Source: Paenibacillus xylanexedens (GTDB lineage Bacteria; Bacillota; Bacilli; Paenibacillales; Paenibacillaceae). From it: 64,000 nucleotides of DNA. Shown here piece after piece: positions 1 to 8,252 of the stretch (position 1 is its first letter; each line of letters starts with the position of its first letter). The notes under the pieces are model-generated. The model did not search any database and was not told where the DNA came from. It worked only from the letters and a program-made list of their open reading frames with translations. Made by a program: the position numbers and the translations under genes. The stretch lies in assembly GCF_007680605.1 (NCBI RefSeq), contig NZ_VEIO01000001.1, forward strand, positions 1,054,001 to 1,118,000. The letters are read 5' to 3'.

Positions 1-113
1 GGAAAAAGGAACAGTTGCAATTGAGTCGAAACGTAACTATAATAATTACAGTAGTTGAATGTATATATCCATATATCTATTTAAAGAGATATAATATCAG
101 GAGGGAACCACGA

Positions 114-1247
114 ATGAATCCAAAGTATTCGAAAATGTTTGAACAAGTTTCACTGCCAAGCAGCGGCATTACACTGAAAAACCGGATCGTGCTTGCTCCT
201 ATGACTCATATGTCTTCTAATTCGGATGGCACGGTATCCGATGCTGAGCTTGCATATTATGCACGTCGCACAGGTGGGGCTGGCATGTCGGTTACAGCGG
301 TAACCCATGTTACGCCTAACGGTATCGGCTTCCCTGCACAATTTGGCTCTTATGACGACGGCTTTGTGCCTGGACTGAAACGTCTGGCTGAAACGATTAA
401 ACAGCAAGGTTCTGTTGCCGTACTGCAAATGTTCCATGCAGGCCGTCTGACTCCGGAACAAGCCGTTCCTGCGGGCCAAGTGGTTGCACCTAGTGCAGTC
501 GCAAGTGAACGTCCAGGTTCACCGGAACCAAGAGAAATGACGGATGAAGAGATTACTTCCGTCATTCGTGATTTCGGTGAAGCGACTCGCCGTGCCATTG
601 AAGCTGGCTTTGATGGTGTAGAGATTCATGGTGCAAACGGTTATCTGATTCAGCAGTTTTTCTCTCCACATTCCAACCGGCGCGAAGATCGCTGGGGCGG
701 TAGCGTAGAGAAACGTTTGGCGTTCCCATTAGCCGTTGTAGATGAGGTACAGCGTGTGGTTGCCGAGCATACTAAACTTCCATTCATTGTGGGTTACCGT
801 TTCTCGCCGGAAGAGCCAGAAACGCCAGGACTAACCATGGAGGATACGTATGCACTGGTTGATGCTTTGAAAGATAAAAATCTCGACTATTTGCACGTTT
901 CCTTGAATGAGTTCTGGTCGAAGCCAAGACGTGGTGAAGAGGATACACGAGCCAGAATTGAATTTATCCTGGATCGTGTTGGGGGTAAAGTACCTGTAAT
1001 TGGTGTTGGATCGATTCATACCGCCGATGAAGCAGCAGAAGCGCTGGAAACGGGCGTACCGCTGCTTGCGATTGGACGTGAGCTGATCATCGAGCCAGAC
1101 TGGGTCGAGAAGATTGAAAGCGGACGTGAAGAGGATATTGAGACCATTCTGACGAAATCCGATCAAGAGCGTTTGGTGATTCCTGATGGATTGTGGAATG
1201 CGATTATCCACACACCGGGTTGGTTCCCTATGGCAGAGGATAAATAA
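114..1247 (+). CDS. NADH-dependent flavin oxidoreductase (Old Yellow Enzyme family, YqiG-like)
   Basis: This is a 377-residue FMN-dependent TIM-barrel oxidoreductase that reduces activated C=C bonds or related electrophiles with NAD(P)H in the cytoplasm. Family landmarks are the early LKNRIVLAPMTH segment, the QMFHAGR strand, the FDGVEIHGANGYLIQQF active-site strand followed by the SPHSNRREDRWGG loop, and the late GVGSIHT phosphate-binding loop. Length fits the YqiG/YqjM group. An in-frame start 99 bases upstream exists, but the ATG at 114 has a GGAGGG site 9 bases ahead, so I chose it. It stands alone and ends in a terminator. The physiological substrate cannot be read from sequence. Confidence 0.9.
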   Translation: MNPKYSKMFEQVSLPSSGITLKNRIVLAPMTHMSSNSDGTVSDAELAYYARRTGGAGMSVTAVTHVTPNGIGFPAQFGSYDDGFVPGLKRLAETIKQQGSVAVLQMFHAGRLTPEQAVPAGQVVAPSAVASERPGSPEPREMTDEEITSVIRDFGEATRRAIEAGFDGVEIHGANGYLIQQFFSPHSNRREDRWGGSVEKRLAFPLAVVDEVQRVVAEHTKLPFIVGYRFSPEEPETPGLTMEDTYALVDALKDKNLDYLHVSLNEFWSKPRRGEEDTRARIEFILDRVGGKVPVIGVGSIHTADEAAEALETGVPLLAIGRELIIEPDWVEKIESGREEDIETILTKSDQERLVIPDGLWNAIIHTPGWFPMAEDK

Positions 1248-1264
1248 TTCATCGGAATGACTGG

Positions 1265-1292
1265 ATGGAGGGGGCGCAAGCCTCCTCTTTTT
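1265..1292 (+). terminator. Intrinsic terminator of the flavin oxidoreductase gene
   Basis: GGAGG and CCTCC arms around a short loop are followed by a T-rich run (CTCTTTTTG), just after the stop codon. Confidence 0.7.
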
Positions 1293-1363
1293 GCATATAT
1301 GTATGAATGTTTAGGAATGTCATTTCTTGTAGATGTGTTAAATTCTCCTTCCAACCGCTCTAT

Positions 1364-1371
1364 GGTATGAT
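1364..1371 (+). promoter_or_regulatory. Extended -10 promoter element for the DeoR gene
   Basis: TGGTATGAT is an extended -10 match (TGnTATAAT type) about 48 bases before the DeoR start. The -35 region (TTCTCC) is weak. The same TGG plus TATACT arrangement occurs ahead of rhaB. Confidence 0.4.
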
Positions 1372-1418
1372 GGGATAACAGGATTAACTGGTATATTAAC
1401 GGTTTGGAGTGAAGGAAT

Positions 1419-2186
1419 ATGCTCGTTGCGGAACGATATGAAAAAATTGTGGAATGGGTGGATGCGCATGGAAGCATGCGTGTCACCGAACTCAGTGAGC
1501 GCTGCGGAGTGACCGAAGAAACGATTCGTCGTGACTTGGACAAGCTGGAGCAGGCGGGCAGGCTTAGACGCTCGCATGGTGGAGCGGTAAGTGTGAAATA
1601 CAAGGATGAGTCGCAAACCGAGATTCCCTATCCCGAGCGTGCTGTTGCTTATGCCGATGAGAAGCGTCGCATTGCAAGCGAAGCAGTAAAACTGGTGGAG
1701 CCCGGTGACCGGATTGCATTGGATGCAAGCACTACCGCGTGGTATATGGCAACTGGACTGCCCAATATTCCGCTGACGGTGTTAACCAATTCGATTAAAG
1801 TTGCCGCGGAGCTAAGTACGAAAGAACAGATTCGTGTCATTGCTACAGGCGGACAGCTTGCCTCAACATCCTTGTCCTTTGTCGGGCCGCTCGCAGAGCG
1901 CTCGCTGGATGCGTATCATGTGGATAAAGTGTTTTTGTCTTGCAAAGGTGTACATCTGACCAAGGGCATCAGCGAGTCGAATGAATTACAGGCTTTGGTG
2001 AAGCAGAAAATGATCCATATTGCGGACGAGGTCATTTTGCTAGCCGATTCGAGCAAATTTAACCTTCAAGCTTTTACAAGGGTAGCTGGCATGGAGAGTG
2101 TTGGGAAGGTCATCACCGATCAGGCTTTGCAGGATGGACATGTTGACGCTCTAAATGAGCTTCAAATTACGTGTATACGTGTATAA
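1419..2186 (+). CDS. DeoR/GlpR family transcriptional regulator, copy 1
   Basis: This 255-residue DeoR-type sugar-metabolism regulator has an N-terminal winged helix (residues about 5-55, with RVTELSERCGVTEETIRRDL as the recognition region and the RRSHGGAV wing). A DeoRC sensor domain of the phosphosugar-isomerase fold follows (LDASTTAWYMA, VGPLAERSL, ESNELQALVKQKM). The start at 1419 has GGAGTGAAGG upstream. It is closely similar along its whole length to the DeoR gene at 12423, so the two are recent paralogues. This copy sits alone between an oxidoreductase and an OsmC gene, so its target is unclear. It may share rhamnose-type effectors with the second copy. Confidence 0.9.
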   Translation: MLVAERYEKIVEWVDAHGSMRVTELSERCGVTEETIRRDLDKLEQAGRLRRSHGGAVSVKYKDESQTEIPYPERAVAYADEKRRIASEAVKLVEPGDRIALDASTTAWYMATGLPNIPLTVLTNSIKVAAELSTKEQIRVIATGGQLASTSLSFVGPLAERSLDAYHVDKVFLSCKGVHLTKGISESNELQALVKQKMIHIADEVILLADSSKFNLQAFTRVAGMESVGKVITDQALQDGHVDALNELQITCIRV

Positions 2187-2220
2187 GCGTAACGGACGTA
2201 ACAATATTAGAATGAATATT

Positions 2221-2450
2221 TATAAGTCGAACTCTTTATTTACACGTTAACGGAGAGGACAGAAAAAAACTGAAAAAGCGGAGCTAGAAGCTTTCTGAAA
2301 AGAAAGCTAACATCGGAAGCATACGCTTCGCCTTTATCACCGGATTTTTCCCTTTGGAAAAGGGAATCCAAAAAAATCTGGGGATAACAGCGATTGGAAG
2401 GTTATTCTGTCATCGGAGTGTCTGTGTAAATGTATTTATTTCGACTTATC
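2221..2450. repeat. Dispersed palindromic-ended repeat, full-length copy A
   Basis: A 230-base non-coding block fills most of the gap between the DeoR and OsmC genes. It begins TATAAGTCGA and ends TCGACTTATC, near-perfect terminal inverted repeats. Inside are an AGCTAGAAGCTTTCTG... hairpin region, GAAGCATACGCTTCGC, and a conserved right part reading TCTGGGGATAACAGCGATTG. Almost the same sequence recurs at 35961-36186. Short derivatives occur at 6170 and 61796. It looks MITE-like; no transposase is present. Confidence 0.85.
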
Positions 2451-2469
2451 ATAGAAGGGATCGATAGCA

Positions 2470-2928
2470 ATGAAACATCCGTTTCACTTAAAGGCGGTAT
2501 GGAATGGCGGACGTAACAGCGAGGGCACGATTGATGCGGGAGGTTTGAAAACTGTCATTTCGATCCCGCAGGAGATGGGCGGCCCTGGTACAGGAACGAA
2601 TCCGGACGAGATGCTGCTGGGGGCAGCGGCAACCTGCTACCTGATTACCCTTGCGGCCATGTTGGAGCGTTCAGATATTACACCTGACGAGCTGACGCTG
2701 GAATCGGAGGCAACGGTAGATGTGACCAATAATGTTTTTACGTATGAACGCATTGTGCATCGACCGCGAATCGTGCTTCCACAAGATGCACCCGAATCCG
2801 ATCTGAGCAAGGCCGAAAAGCTGGCGCATAAGGCGGAAGCATCCTGCATGATCTCTCGCGCAGTAGCTGGCAATGTGACGATGGAAACCTGTCCGGTGAT
2901 TGTAACCACTGGAGCGGACGCAGTGTGA
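2470..2928 (+). CDS. OsmC family peroxiredoxin-like protein
   Basis: The 152-residue protein matches the OsmC/Ohr fold, whose members reduce organic hydroperoxides with a redox pair of cysteines in the cytoplasm. The two expected cysteines are visible: one in GAAATCYLITLAAM after the conserved NPDEMLLGA segment, the other in the helix EASCMISRAV. The SAM/OsmC-like order and length (about 150) are typical. The start at 2470 follows AAGGGATCGATAGCA, a moderate ribosome binding site right after repeat copy A. It could be OsmC, Ohr or the YhfA-like branch; the resolving physiology cannot be told from sequence. Confidence 0.88.
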   Translation: MKHPFHLKAVWNGGRNSEGTIDAGGLKTVISIPQEMGGPGTGTNPDEMLLGAAATCYLITLAAMLERSDITPDELTLESEATVDVTNNVFTYERIVHRPRIVLPQDAPESDLSKAEKLAHKAEASCMISRAVAGNVTMETCPVIVTTGADAV

Positions 2929-2986
2929 TATAATTGGTGGGTAGACGACATGATTCGTCATTTGTGCAAATAAGGAGAAATTCAGG

Positions 2987-3583
2987 ATGAAAAACCGGAA
3001 GCGCAAACCCAATCGAATGGCACGTTTGACTCGTGCAATGAAACTGAATTTTCTCAAACTTTTACGTGCTCCCGGTGGTGCTCATAAGGTATCTACCGGA
3101 TTTGCTATAGGGTTCGGTCTTGAACTGATCGTGATCTCGACTGCATCCCTGATTTATCTTGTGTTCTATCCGATTGTTCGTTTATCCGGTGGTTCCATGC
3201 CAGCGGCCATTGTAGGCAACGTTGTGGGCAAGCTTACATTTCTGCCGATTATTCTTATGCCACTTGCGAAACAGATAGGTTCATGGATTTTGCCAGCGCA
3301 CAGTATGGGACAGGGGCCTATGCATGAGAGCGCATGGAGGGAACTGTTTCATGGAAACTGGTCGGCGGTAAGCGAACTTTTGCTCGGCGGACTTGATATT
3401 CTGGCAGGTATGAGTGTGCTTGGGCTAATTTTGGGATTCATTTCGTACTTTGTCGTCAAATACTTCTATGTCAGAGCTCTCCATCGGCGGCATGAACGCC
3501 GGCTGGAGAAGCGCCGCCAAGCGGCAAACGCTTCAGGCCTTAGTTCAGCACCTGTGCTGATCAGGAAGACATCACAATCATAA
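2987..3583 (+). CDS. DUF2062 membrane protein
   Basis: This 198-residue protein has a very basic N-terminus (KNRKRKPNRMARLTR) followed by the DUF2062 pattern: a LLRAPGGAHKVSTGFAIGFG segment, hydrophobic helices at about residues 40-65 and 75-95, a variable loop, a helix near 140-165, and a basic C-terminal tail. DUF2062 proteins are small integral membrane proteins of unknown function, sometimes near cell-surface glycosylation genes. GGAGAAATTCAGG precedes the ATG. Its last 23 bases overlap the convergent AEC transporter gene. Confidence 0.8.
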   Translation: MKNRKRKPNRMARLTRAMKLNFLKLLRAPGGAHKVSTGFAIGFGLELIVISTASLIYLVFYPIVRLSGGSMPAAIVGNVVGKLTFLPIILMPLAKQIGSWILPAHSMGQGPMHESAWRELFHGNWSAVSELLLGGLDILAGMSVLGLILGFISYFVVKYFYVRALHRRHERRLEKRRQAANASGLSSAPVLIRKTSQS

Positions 3584-4490
3584 TTGGCAGAAAGACCATG
3601 GAAACAGCGGTGGTCCACAGAATGCAGCGGGATACAAATTGCGGAGATGCACCGAACTGTTCAGCCAAAATAACAGCGTTCACTGCGGTTGGCATTGAGG
3701 CGAGGATAAGCAACACAGGGAATAATGTTCCTTCGACTTGCAATGCTTTCAGTATAAGCCAGGCTAAAATCGGTGCTGCAACCAGCCTGACAACAAGTCC
3801 GGCCCAAAAAGCCTTGCGAACATTAGGTTGCCAAGGTGCTGTAACTCCTTTGGGTCGTAACATCTGTGCGCCCAGGATCGCCAAGACAATGGGAGAATAA
3901 CCGGCAGCCATCATCGAAATGCCCCCATCCAGAGCATCAGGAAGGGAAATGGCCGAGCTCCGCATGATGACTGCGATCACAGCTGCGTAGATGGTAGGCA
4001 TGCGGAATACGGACAGCATCGCGTTTTTTACCGTGAATTCGGATCTTGCGGCAAAGAAAATACCTACCGTGTTGACGATGATCATCTGTCCAATGACATA
4101 TACCGAAGCCTTGTCCAGTCCAAGCTGACCAAAGGCAAGCAACACAAGCGGGAGCCCGTAGTTCACACAGTTGGTGAATGTGGAGACGAGGGTCAGTCCT
4201 GCTTTTTCAGGTGCACCTAGACCAAAGATTCTGCTTATGATCTCAGCCAGAGCCCAGAGGGCGATCAGGTTGAGGATAGAAAACCAGAAAGTGCTTGTAA
4301 CATCCGTCCAGGTAATCTCTGCGTGAAGCAGGGTATGGAAGATAAGCGCAGGACTTAAAATATAAAGTGAAAATGCCGAAAGCGGCCGTGTATCCCAGTC
4401 CTTGAAATGTTTTAACAATATTCCGCCAATGACGGGCAAGGATATGGGCAGAAACACATGGTAGAGCGTAATGAAAAACGAGGTAAACAA
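3561..4490 (-). CDS. AEC family (auxin efflux carrier-type) transporter
   Basis: This 309-residue hydrophobic protein shows the Mem_trans (AEC) layout of about ten transmembrane helices in two five-helix halves. It begins FFITLYHVFLPISLPVIGGI and carries the family's glycine/proline-rich helix breaks (FTNCVNYGLPLVLLAFG, which matches the conserved NxxNxGxP motif). Bacterial AEC members export or import organic acids such as malate, or amino acids. The neighbouring genes give no substrate clue. It is transcribed alone on the minus strand and converges on the DUF2062 gene. Confidence 0.88.
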   Translation of the reverse strand: MFTSFFITLYHVFLPISLPVIGGILLKHFKDWDTRPLSAFSLYILSPALIFHTLLHAEITWTDVTSTFWFSILNLIALWALAEIISRIFGLGAPEKAGLTLVSTFTNCVNYGLPLVLLAFGQLGLDKASVYVIGQMIIVNTVGIFFAARSEFTVKNAMLSVFRMPTIYAAVIAVIMRSSAISLPDALDGGISMMAAGYSPIVLAILGAQMLRPKGVTAPWQPNVRKAFWAGLVVRLVAAPILAWLILKALQVEGTLFPVLLILASMPTAVNAVILAEQFGASPQFVSRCILWTTAVSMVFLPIMIVMSS

Positions 4491-4712
4491 TCTGTTCAGT
4501 CCTTTCTGGATGAAAAACCTATCTTATCATAGCAGGAAATGCTCGACAGTTGAATGTATAAGGACACAATCCTTCTACAGATACGCATTTCATTGCGTTA
4601 AACATGGCAGGCTCCGGTGGAGTGAGCAGGGGTCCGATTGCTATTTTGATATGGCAGATTTATTATAGAAGAGGTGCAACAAGATTACATACACATAGAG
4701 GAGGAAACTGTA

Positions 4713-5795
4713 ATGAGTGAATCAAAACGCTTGCTCGTACTAGTCGGCTCTTATGCCGAAGCGGAAAATGAGGGCATTTACGCATATGAATTAAATGAGG
4801 ATACAGGCAGTCTGGCGAAGCTGGACGGCATTGCGGGCGTGAAAAACCCGACGTTTGTTAACGTGGATGCGCAAGCAAACAAGCTATATGCGATTGGCGA
4901 AACGGCTTCTGCCGAGGGCAATAAAATGTCTGAAGCGGTAGCACTGAGCGTAGATCCTGCGACGGGTAAATTGGCTTTGCTCAATCGCAAAGACTCCATC
5001 TCTGCTCCGCCATGCCACATTCAGCGTGATCCTTCGGGTAAATATTTGATCCTGTCCAGCTATCACGGTGGATTGGTGGGACTTCAAGCCCTCACAGACA
5101 ACGGAGAAGTTGGAGTGCTTTTGGACGAGAAGAAACATGAAGGCCACGGGGCACATCCTGAGCGTCAAGACAAGCCGCATGTACACTCCGCTTTCTTCAG
5201 CCCGGATGGTAAATATATGATGGTACAGGATTTGGGCGCAGATAAAATTGCGATCTATTCCATTAACGCAGACAGTAATGAACTGGTGCTTCACAGTGAA
5301 ACGAAAACTCATCCGGGTGCTGGACCACGCCACTTGGCGTTCCATCCGAATGGTCAATTTGCCTATGTGATCAACGAAGTGGATTCGTCTGTCACATCTT
5401 ACAAGTATGATGCAGCTGCGGGTACGCTGACTGAAATCTCCAATATTTCAACGCTTCCAGACGGCTATGACGGTGCGGAGAATACTACTGCTGAGATCAC
5501 GGTTTCGAACGATGGCCGTTTTGTGTATGGTTCCAACCGTGGACATGACAGTATCGTCGTATTTGCAGTAGATGCAGACAAAGGTCATCTGACCCTGGTA
5601 GAGCATGTCTCCGCAGAAGGACAGCACCCGCGTCATTTCGCATTGACACCGAATGGCAAACTGTTGATTGCGGCTAACCGTGATACAAACAACATGGTTA
5701 CCTTTACGGTGGATCAGGAGAGCGGCCGCCTCAAATACACAGGTCACAGCACAGGCGTATCCAAGCCGGTATGTGTGAAACCTGTATATCTGTAA
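4713..5795 (+). CDS. pgl: 6-phosphogluconolactonase, seven-bladed beta-propeller (YkgB type)
   Basis: The 360-residue protein belongs to the lactonase (YbhE/YkgB) propeller family, which hydrolyses 6-phosphogluconolactone in the oxidative pentose phosphate pathway. Blade signatures repeat through it: NPTFVNV, GLVGLQALTDNGEVG, HVHSAFFSPDGKYMMVQDLG, GAGPRHLAFHPNGQFAYVINE, and GQHPRHFALTPNGKLLIAANRD near the C-terminus. The track of alternative starts reaches 39 bases further upstream, but the ATG at 4713 has a perfect GAGGAGGAAACTG site. It has its own strong terminator, so it is monocistronic. It fits with the RuMP genes that follow but is not co-transcribed with them. Confidence 0.92.
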   Translation: MSESKRLLVLVGSYAEAENEGIYAYELNEDTGSLAKLDGIAGVKNPTFVNVDAQANKLYAIGETASAEGNKMSEAVALSVDPATGKLALLNRKDSISAPPCHIQRDPSGKYLILSSYHGGLVGLQALTDNGEVGVLLDEKKHEGHGAHPERQDKPHVHSAFFSPDGKYMMVQDLGADKIAIYSINADSNELVLHSETKTHPGAGPRHLAFHPNGQFAYVINEVDSSVTSYKYDAAAGTLTEISNISTLPDGYDGAENTTAEITVSNDGRFVYGSNRGHDSIVVFAVDADKGHLTLVEHVSAEGQHPRHFALTPNGKLLIAANRDTNNMVTFTVDQESGRLKYTGHSTGVSKPVCVKPVYL

Positions 5796-5851
5796 TAGGT
5801 CGATGTATAAATAGAAATGGACATACAGCACTTATGTTGCTGTGAAAAATC

Positions 5852-5898
5852 AAGAAGAATCCTGCCTGAGAAGACAGGGTTCTTCTTTTTCTTTTTTT
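5852..5898 (+). terminator. Strong intrinsic terminator after pgl
   Basis: A 12-base stem (AAGAAGAATCCTG pairing with CAGGGTTCTTCTT) has a short GCCTGAGAAGA-like loop, followed by TTTTCTTTTTTT. Confidence 0.92.
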
Positions 5899-6169
5899 AT
5901 GAAATGTCTTTAAAAAGTGAATAACATCCATTGTAAGAAATCTACATCATTGATGTTGTACAAACAAAACGCTGTTGGTAAACAGCACTGAGAAATATAT
6001 TCGTATAACAACGACTAATATCCATTAGTTTCTCCCAAGTAACTACCTCACTTGAAAGTGCGTACTTCCTGAATGGATAGTCAGGCTCTACAATGAACTA
6101 GCAACCACCATTACAAGATGCTGGCCTCAGCAACGGATCATTGGCGGTAAGGATAAACATTTGGACTTG
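5899..6169. other. Non-coding region upstream of hxlA
   Basis: There is no supportable ORF in this stretch. It holds the candidate HxlR-type operator at 6037-6070 and otherwise featureless AT-rich sequence. The short repeat at 6170 closes it. The leader between the operator and the hxlA start would be about 200 nucleotides. Confidence 0.5.
6037..6070 (+). promoter_or_regulatory. Candidate HxlR-family operator upstream of hxlAB
   Basis: The centre CACTTGAAAGTG is a palindrome. It extends, with one bulged base, to TACCTCACTT / AAGTGCGTA, and AAGTAACT and TACTTCCT flank it. HxlR-family regulators usually bind GTA/TAC-rich repeated half-sites of this kind ahead of the genes they control. The hxlR-like gene lies downstream at 7659. 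Assignment is by pattern only. Confidence 0.4.
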
Positions 6170-6234
6170 TATAAGTTGAACTATTTTTACACGTCATCGG
6201 AGTGGATAGTGTAAAGTCTTTATTCCAACTTATA
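6170..6234. repeat. Short (internally deleted) copy C of the palindromic repeat
   Basis: This 65-base element begins TATAAGTTGAA and ends TTCCAACTTATA. The left arm (TTTTACACGTCATCGGAG) and right arm (GTGTAAAG) match the two ends of the full copies at 2221 and 35961, with the middle missing. It lies 42 bases before the hxlA start, so it is transcribed in the leader. Confidence 0.75.
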
Positions 6235-6276
6235 CAGCATCATTAATCAACCTCAAATACAAAGGAGACATAAAAC

Positions 6277-6909
6277 ATGAAATTACAACTCGCACTTGAT
6301 TTGGTTAACATCCCTGAAGGTATCGCACTGGTTAAAGAGGTAGAGCAATATATTGATATCGTTGAGATTGGCACACCGATTATTATTAATGAAGGATTGC
6401 ATGCTGTAAAAGCAATGAAGGAAGCTTATCCTAACCTGCAAGTCCTTGCGGACCTGAAAATTATGGACGCTGGCGGATATGAAATTATGAAAGCAGCTGA
6501 AGCGGGTGCAGACTTGATCACCGTTCTGGGTGCAAGTAACGATATGACGATCAAAGGTGCTGTAGAAGAAGCGAAAAAGCAAAACAAAGAAGTTCTCGTG
6601 GATATGATCAACGTGCCTAACCTGGAACAACGCGCACGTGAAGTTGACGCTCTGGGCGTAGACTATATCTGCGTTCACACCGGTTATGACCTGCAAGCGG
6701 TTGGACAGAGCCCATTCGAAGATCTGCAAACGATCAAAGCTGCAGTCAAAAATGCAAAAACTGCGGTTGCTGGCGGTATCAAATTAGACACTTTGCCAGA
6801 AGTTGTGAAAGCACAGCCTGACTTGGTCATCGTTGGTGGCGGTATTACAGGGCAAGCTGATAAAGCAGCTGTAGCATCCGAAATGCAGCGCCTTGTTCAG
6901 CAAGGGTAA
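6277..6909 (+). CDS. hxlA: 3-hexulose-6-phosphate synthase
   Basis: The 210-residue TIM-barrel enzyme of the OMP decarboxylase superfamily condenses formaldehyde with ribulose 5-phosphate to D-arabino-3-hexulose 6-phosphate, the first step of the ribulose monophosphate pathway. Characteristic segments are LALDLVNIPEGIAL at the N-terminus, VEIGTPIIINEG, the DLKIMDAGGYE catalytic motif at about residues 60-70 and VAGGIKLDTLPEV near the end. AAAGGAGACATAAAAC precedes the ATG. It is followed by hxlB with a 4-base gap, and both lie near an HxlR gene. In Bacillus this set detoxifies formaldehyde, and I infer the same here. Confidence 0.95.
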   Translation: MKLQLALDLVNIPEGIALVKEVEQYIDIVEIGTPIIINEGLHAVKAMKEAYPNLQVLADLKIMDAGGYEIMKAAEAGADLITVLGASNDMTIKGAVEEAKKQNKEVLVDMINVPNLEQRAREVDALGVDYICVHTGYDLQAVGQSPFEDLQTIKAAVKNAKTAVAGGIKLDTLPEVVKAQPDLVIVGGGITGQADKAAVASEMQRLVQQG

Positions 6910-6913
6910 GCTG

Positions 6914-7477
6914 ATGAGTAGCAAACAATACGCCGCAGATATCCTGAAGGAACTGGAACGCACGTTAAGCCAGCTTGACGATGCCGAGATGCAGGCGATG
7001 GCAAAACAGTTGTTAGCTGCGGAACGCATTTTTGTAGCCGGGGCGGGTCGTTCAGGCCTCATGGGAAAAGCATTTGCGATGCGATTGATGCAGATGGGAC
7101 TGACCGTTTACGTCGTAGGCGAGACCGTGACACCGGGGATCAGCTCCGCAGATTTCCTGCTGTTATGTTCTGGTTCTGGAGAGACAGGCGGTCTGGCGGC
7201 CATGGCACGAAAAGCGAATCAAGCGGGTGCACCTGTAGGATTGATCACAATTAAGCCGGAGTCTACAATTGCACAGCTGGCACAAGCGGTCGTTCGTTTG
7301 CCTGCCTCTGCCAAGGAGGATACGGCGGGAGCCGGAGCGGATGTAACCATTCAGCCCATGGGTTCCTTGTTTGAACAGAGCCTGTTGTTAAGCATGGATG
7401 CGCTGATCCTCACCATGATGGAGTTGAAGGGCATGACAGGTGCAGATATGTTCAGCCGGCACGCAAATCTGGAGTAG
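6914..7477 (+). CDS. hxlB: 6-phospho-3-hexuloisomerase
   Basis: The 187-residue SIS-domain isomerase converts the hexulose 6-phosphate made by HxlA to fructose 6-phosphate. The sugar-phosphate-binding SIS features are clear: FVAGAGRSGLMGKAFAMRL near residues 37-55, LLLCSGSGETGG, and VGLITIKPESTIAQLA. The C-terminal SLFEQSLLLSMDALIL helix is typical of PHI. I chose the ATG at 6914, just after AAGGGTAAGCTG and after the hxlA stop, rather than the in-frame ATG at 6893 inside hxlA, because it gives the usual family length. It is co-transcribed with hxlA and ends at a terminator. Confidence 0.94.
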   Translation: MSSKQYAADILKELERTLSQLDDAEMQAMAKQLLAAERIFVAGAGRSGLMGKAFAMRLMQMGLTVYVVGETVTPGISSADFLLLCSGSGETGGLAAMARKANQAGAPVGLITIKPESTIAQLAQAVVRLPASAKEDTAGAGADVTIQPMGSLFEQSLLLSMDALILTMMELKGMTGADMFSRHANLE

Positions 7478-7521
7478 TCCCATTGAAGTGCTCGCGCGTT
7501 TAATATAGCTAATAAAGAAAT

Positions 7522-7563
7522 AGACCGGAGTCCTGTGCAAATGCAAGGATTGCGGTCTTTTCT
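7522..7563 (+). terminator. Terminator of the hxlAB operon
   Basis: The AGACCGGAGTCCTGTGC arm pairs with GCAAGGATTGCGGTCT, followed by TTTTCTG. It separates hxlB from the hxlR-like gene, which therefore has its own promoter. Confidence 0.85.
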
Positions 7564-7658
7564 GTGAAAAAGAAGAGCAAACTTTGCATTCCGTCCGTGC
7601 TGTAGTAAAATGAAGTATTAGAGTTTGATATCGTACGAGATAAAGGGGGCTTGGAGCC

Positions 7659-8033
7659 ATGGCGTCCGAAGTCAAAGAACGCATTAATTTAAAGGAAATC
7701 AACTGTGAAAAGGAATTAACGCTGGCGGTGATTGGTGGCAAGTGGAAACTGATTATATTGTGGCATCTGGGTCTGGAGGGCACCAAACGTTTCAGTGAGT
7801 TGAAACGCCTGATCCCCCATATCACGCAAAAGATGCTGACAAACCAGCTGCGGGAGCTGGAAGAGGACAAACTGGTGGAGCGCAAAGTGTACGCCGAAGT
7901 TCCGCCCCGAGTCGAATATTCACTGACGGATCATGGGCAGAGTCTGATGCCGGTGTTGCATGCGATGTATAACTGGGGCAAAAACTACGGTGAGAATGTC
8001 ATCTGGAAAGCGGATGAAATGAATATCTTATAG
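7659..8033 (+). CDS. hxlR: HxlR family transcriptional regulator
   Basis: This 124-residue winged-helix protein has the HxlR pattern: the conserved cysteine near the N-terminus ([20 protein letters not shown]), [25 protein letters not shown] as the recognition helix region at about residues 45-70, and the wing [15 protein letters not shown]. In Bacillus subtilis HxlR activates hxlAB in response to formaldehyde. That gene is divergent from hxlAB there, whereas here it lies downstream in the same direction, behind a terminator. Cys near residue 11 is the usual redox or electrophile sensor in this family. Target assignment rests on adjacency. Confidence 0.85.
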   Translation: MASEVKERINLKEINCEKELTLAVIGGKWKLIILWHLGLEGTKRFSELKRLIPHITQKMLTNQLRELEEDKLVERKVYAEVPPRVEYSLTDHGQSLMPVLHAMYNWGKNYGENVIWKADEMNIL

Positions 8034-8080
8034 TACAACAATGAATATCTATAAGAATCAGAAATAAATGATCGATTAAT

Positions 8081-8126
8081 AAACGTTAAGTAAACTGGAC
8101 ACTTCCGGTGCTTGACGTTTTTTTAC
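8081..8126 (+). terminator. Terminator after the hxlR-like gene
   Basis: AAACGTTAAG pairs with CTTGACGTTT around a secondary CTGGACACTTCCGG hairpin, followed by TTTTTTACTTTT. Confidence 0.8.
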
Positions 8127-8252
8127 TTTTCCAGCCGGATTGATTTCTGCAGATTTAAACCAAAAGTCTCATAATCAGGAGATGTCATGTATCTATTAGT
8201 ATAGTATGGTACGATGAGAGATATTGGAAATGCGAGGAGGATGACAAACAAG

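Noticed and set aside
4471..4668. 65-residue plus-strand ORF between the AEC transporter and pgl
   Set aside because: It has no ribosome binding site, it overlaps the transporter start and promoter region, and its composition is unlike a protein.
5448..5831. 127-residue minus-strand ORF opposite the pgl 3' end
   Set aside because: It is a Cys/His/Tyr-rich mirror of the propeller repeats with no start signal.
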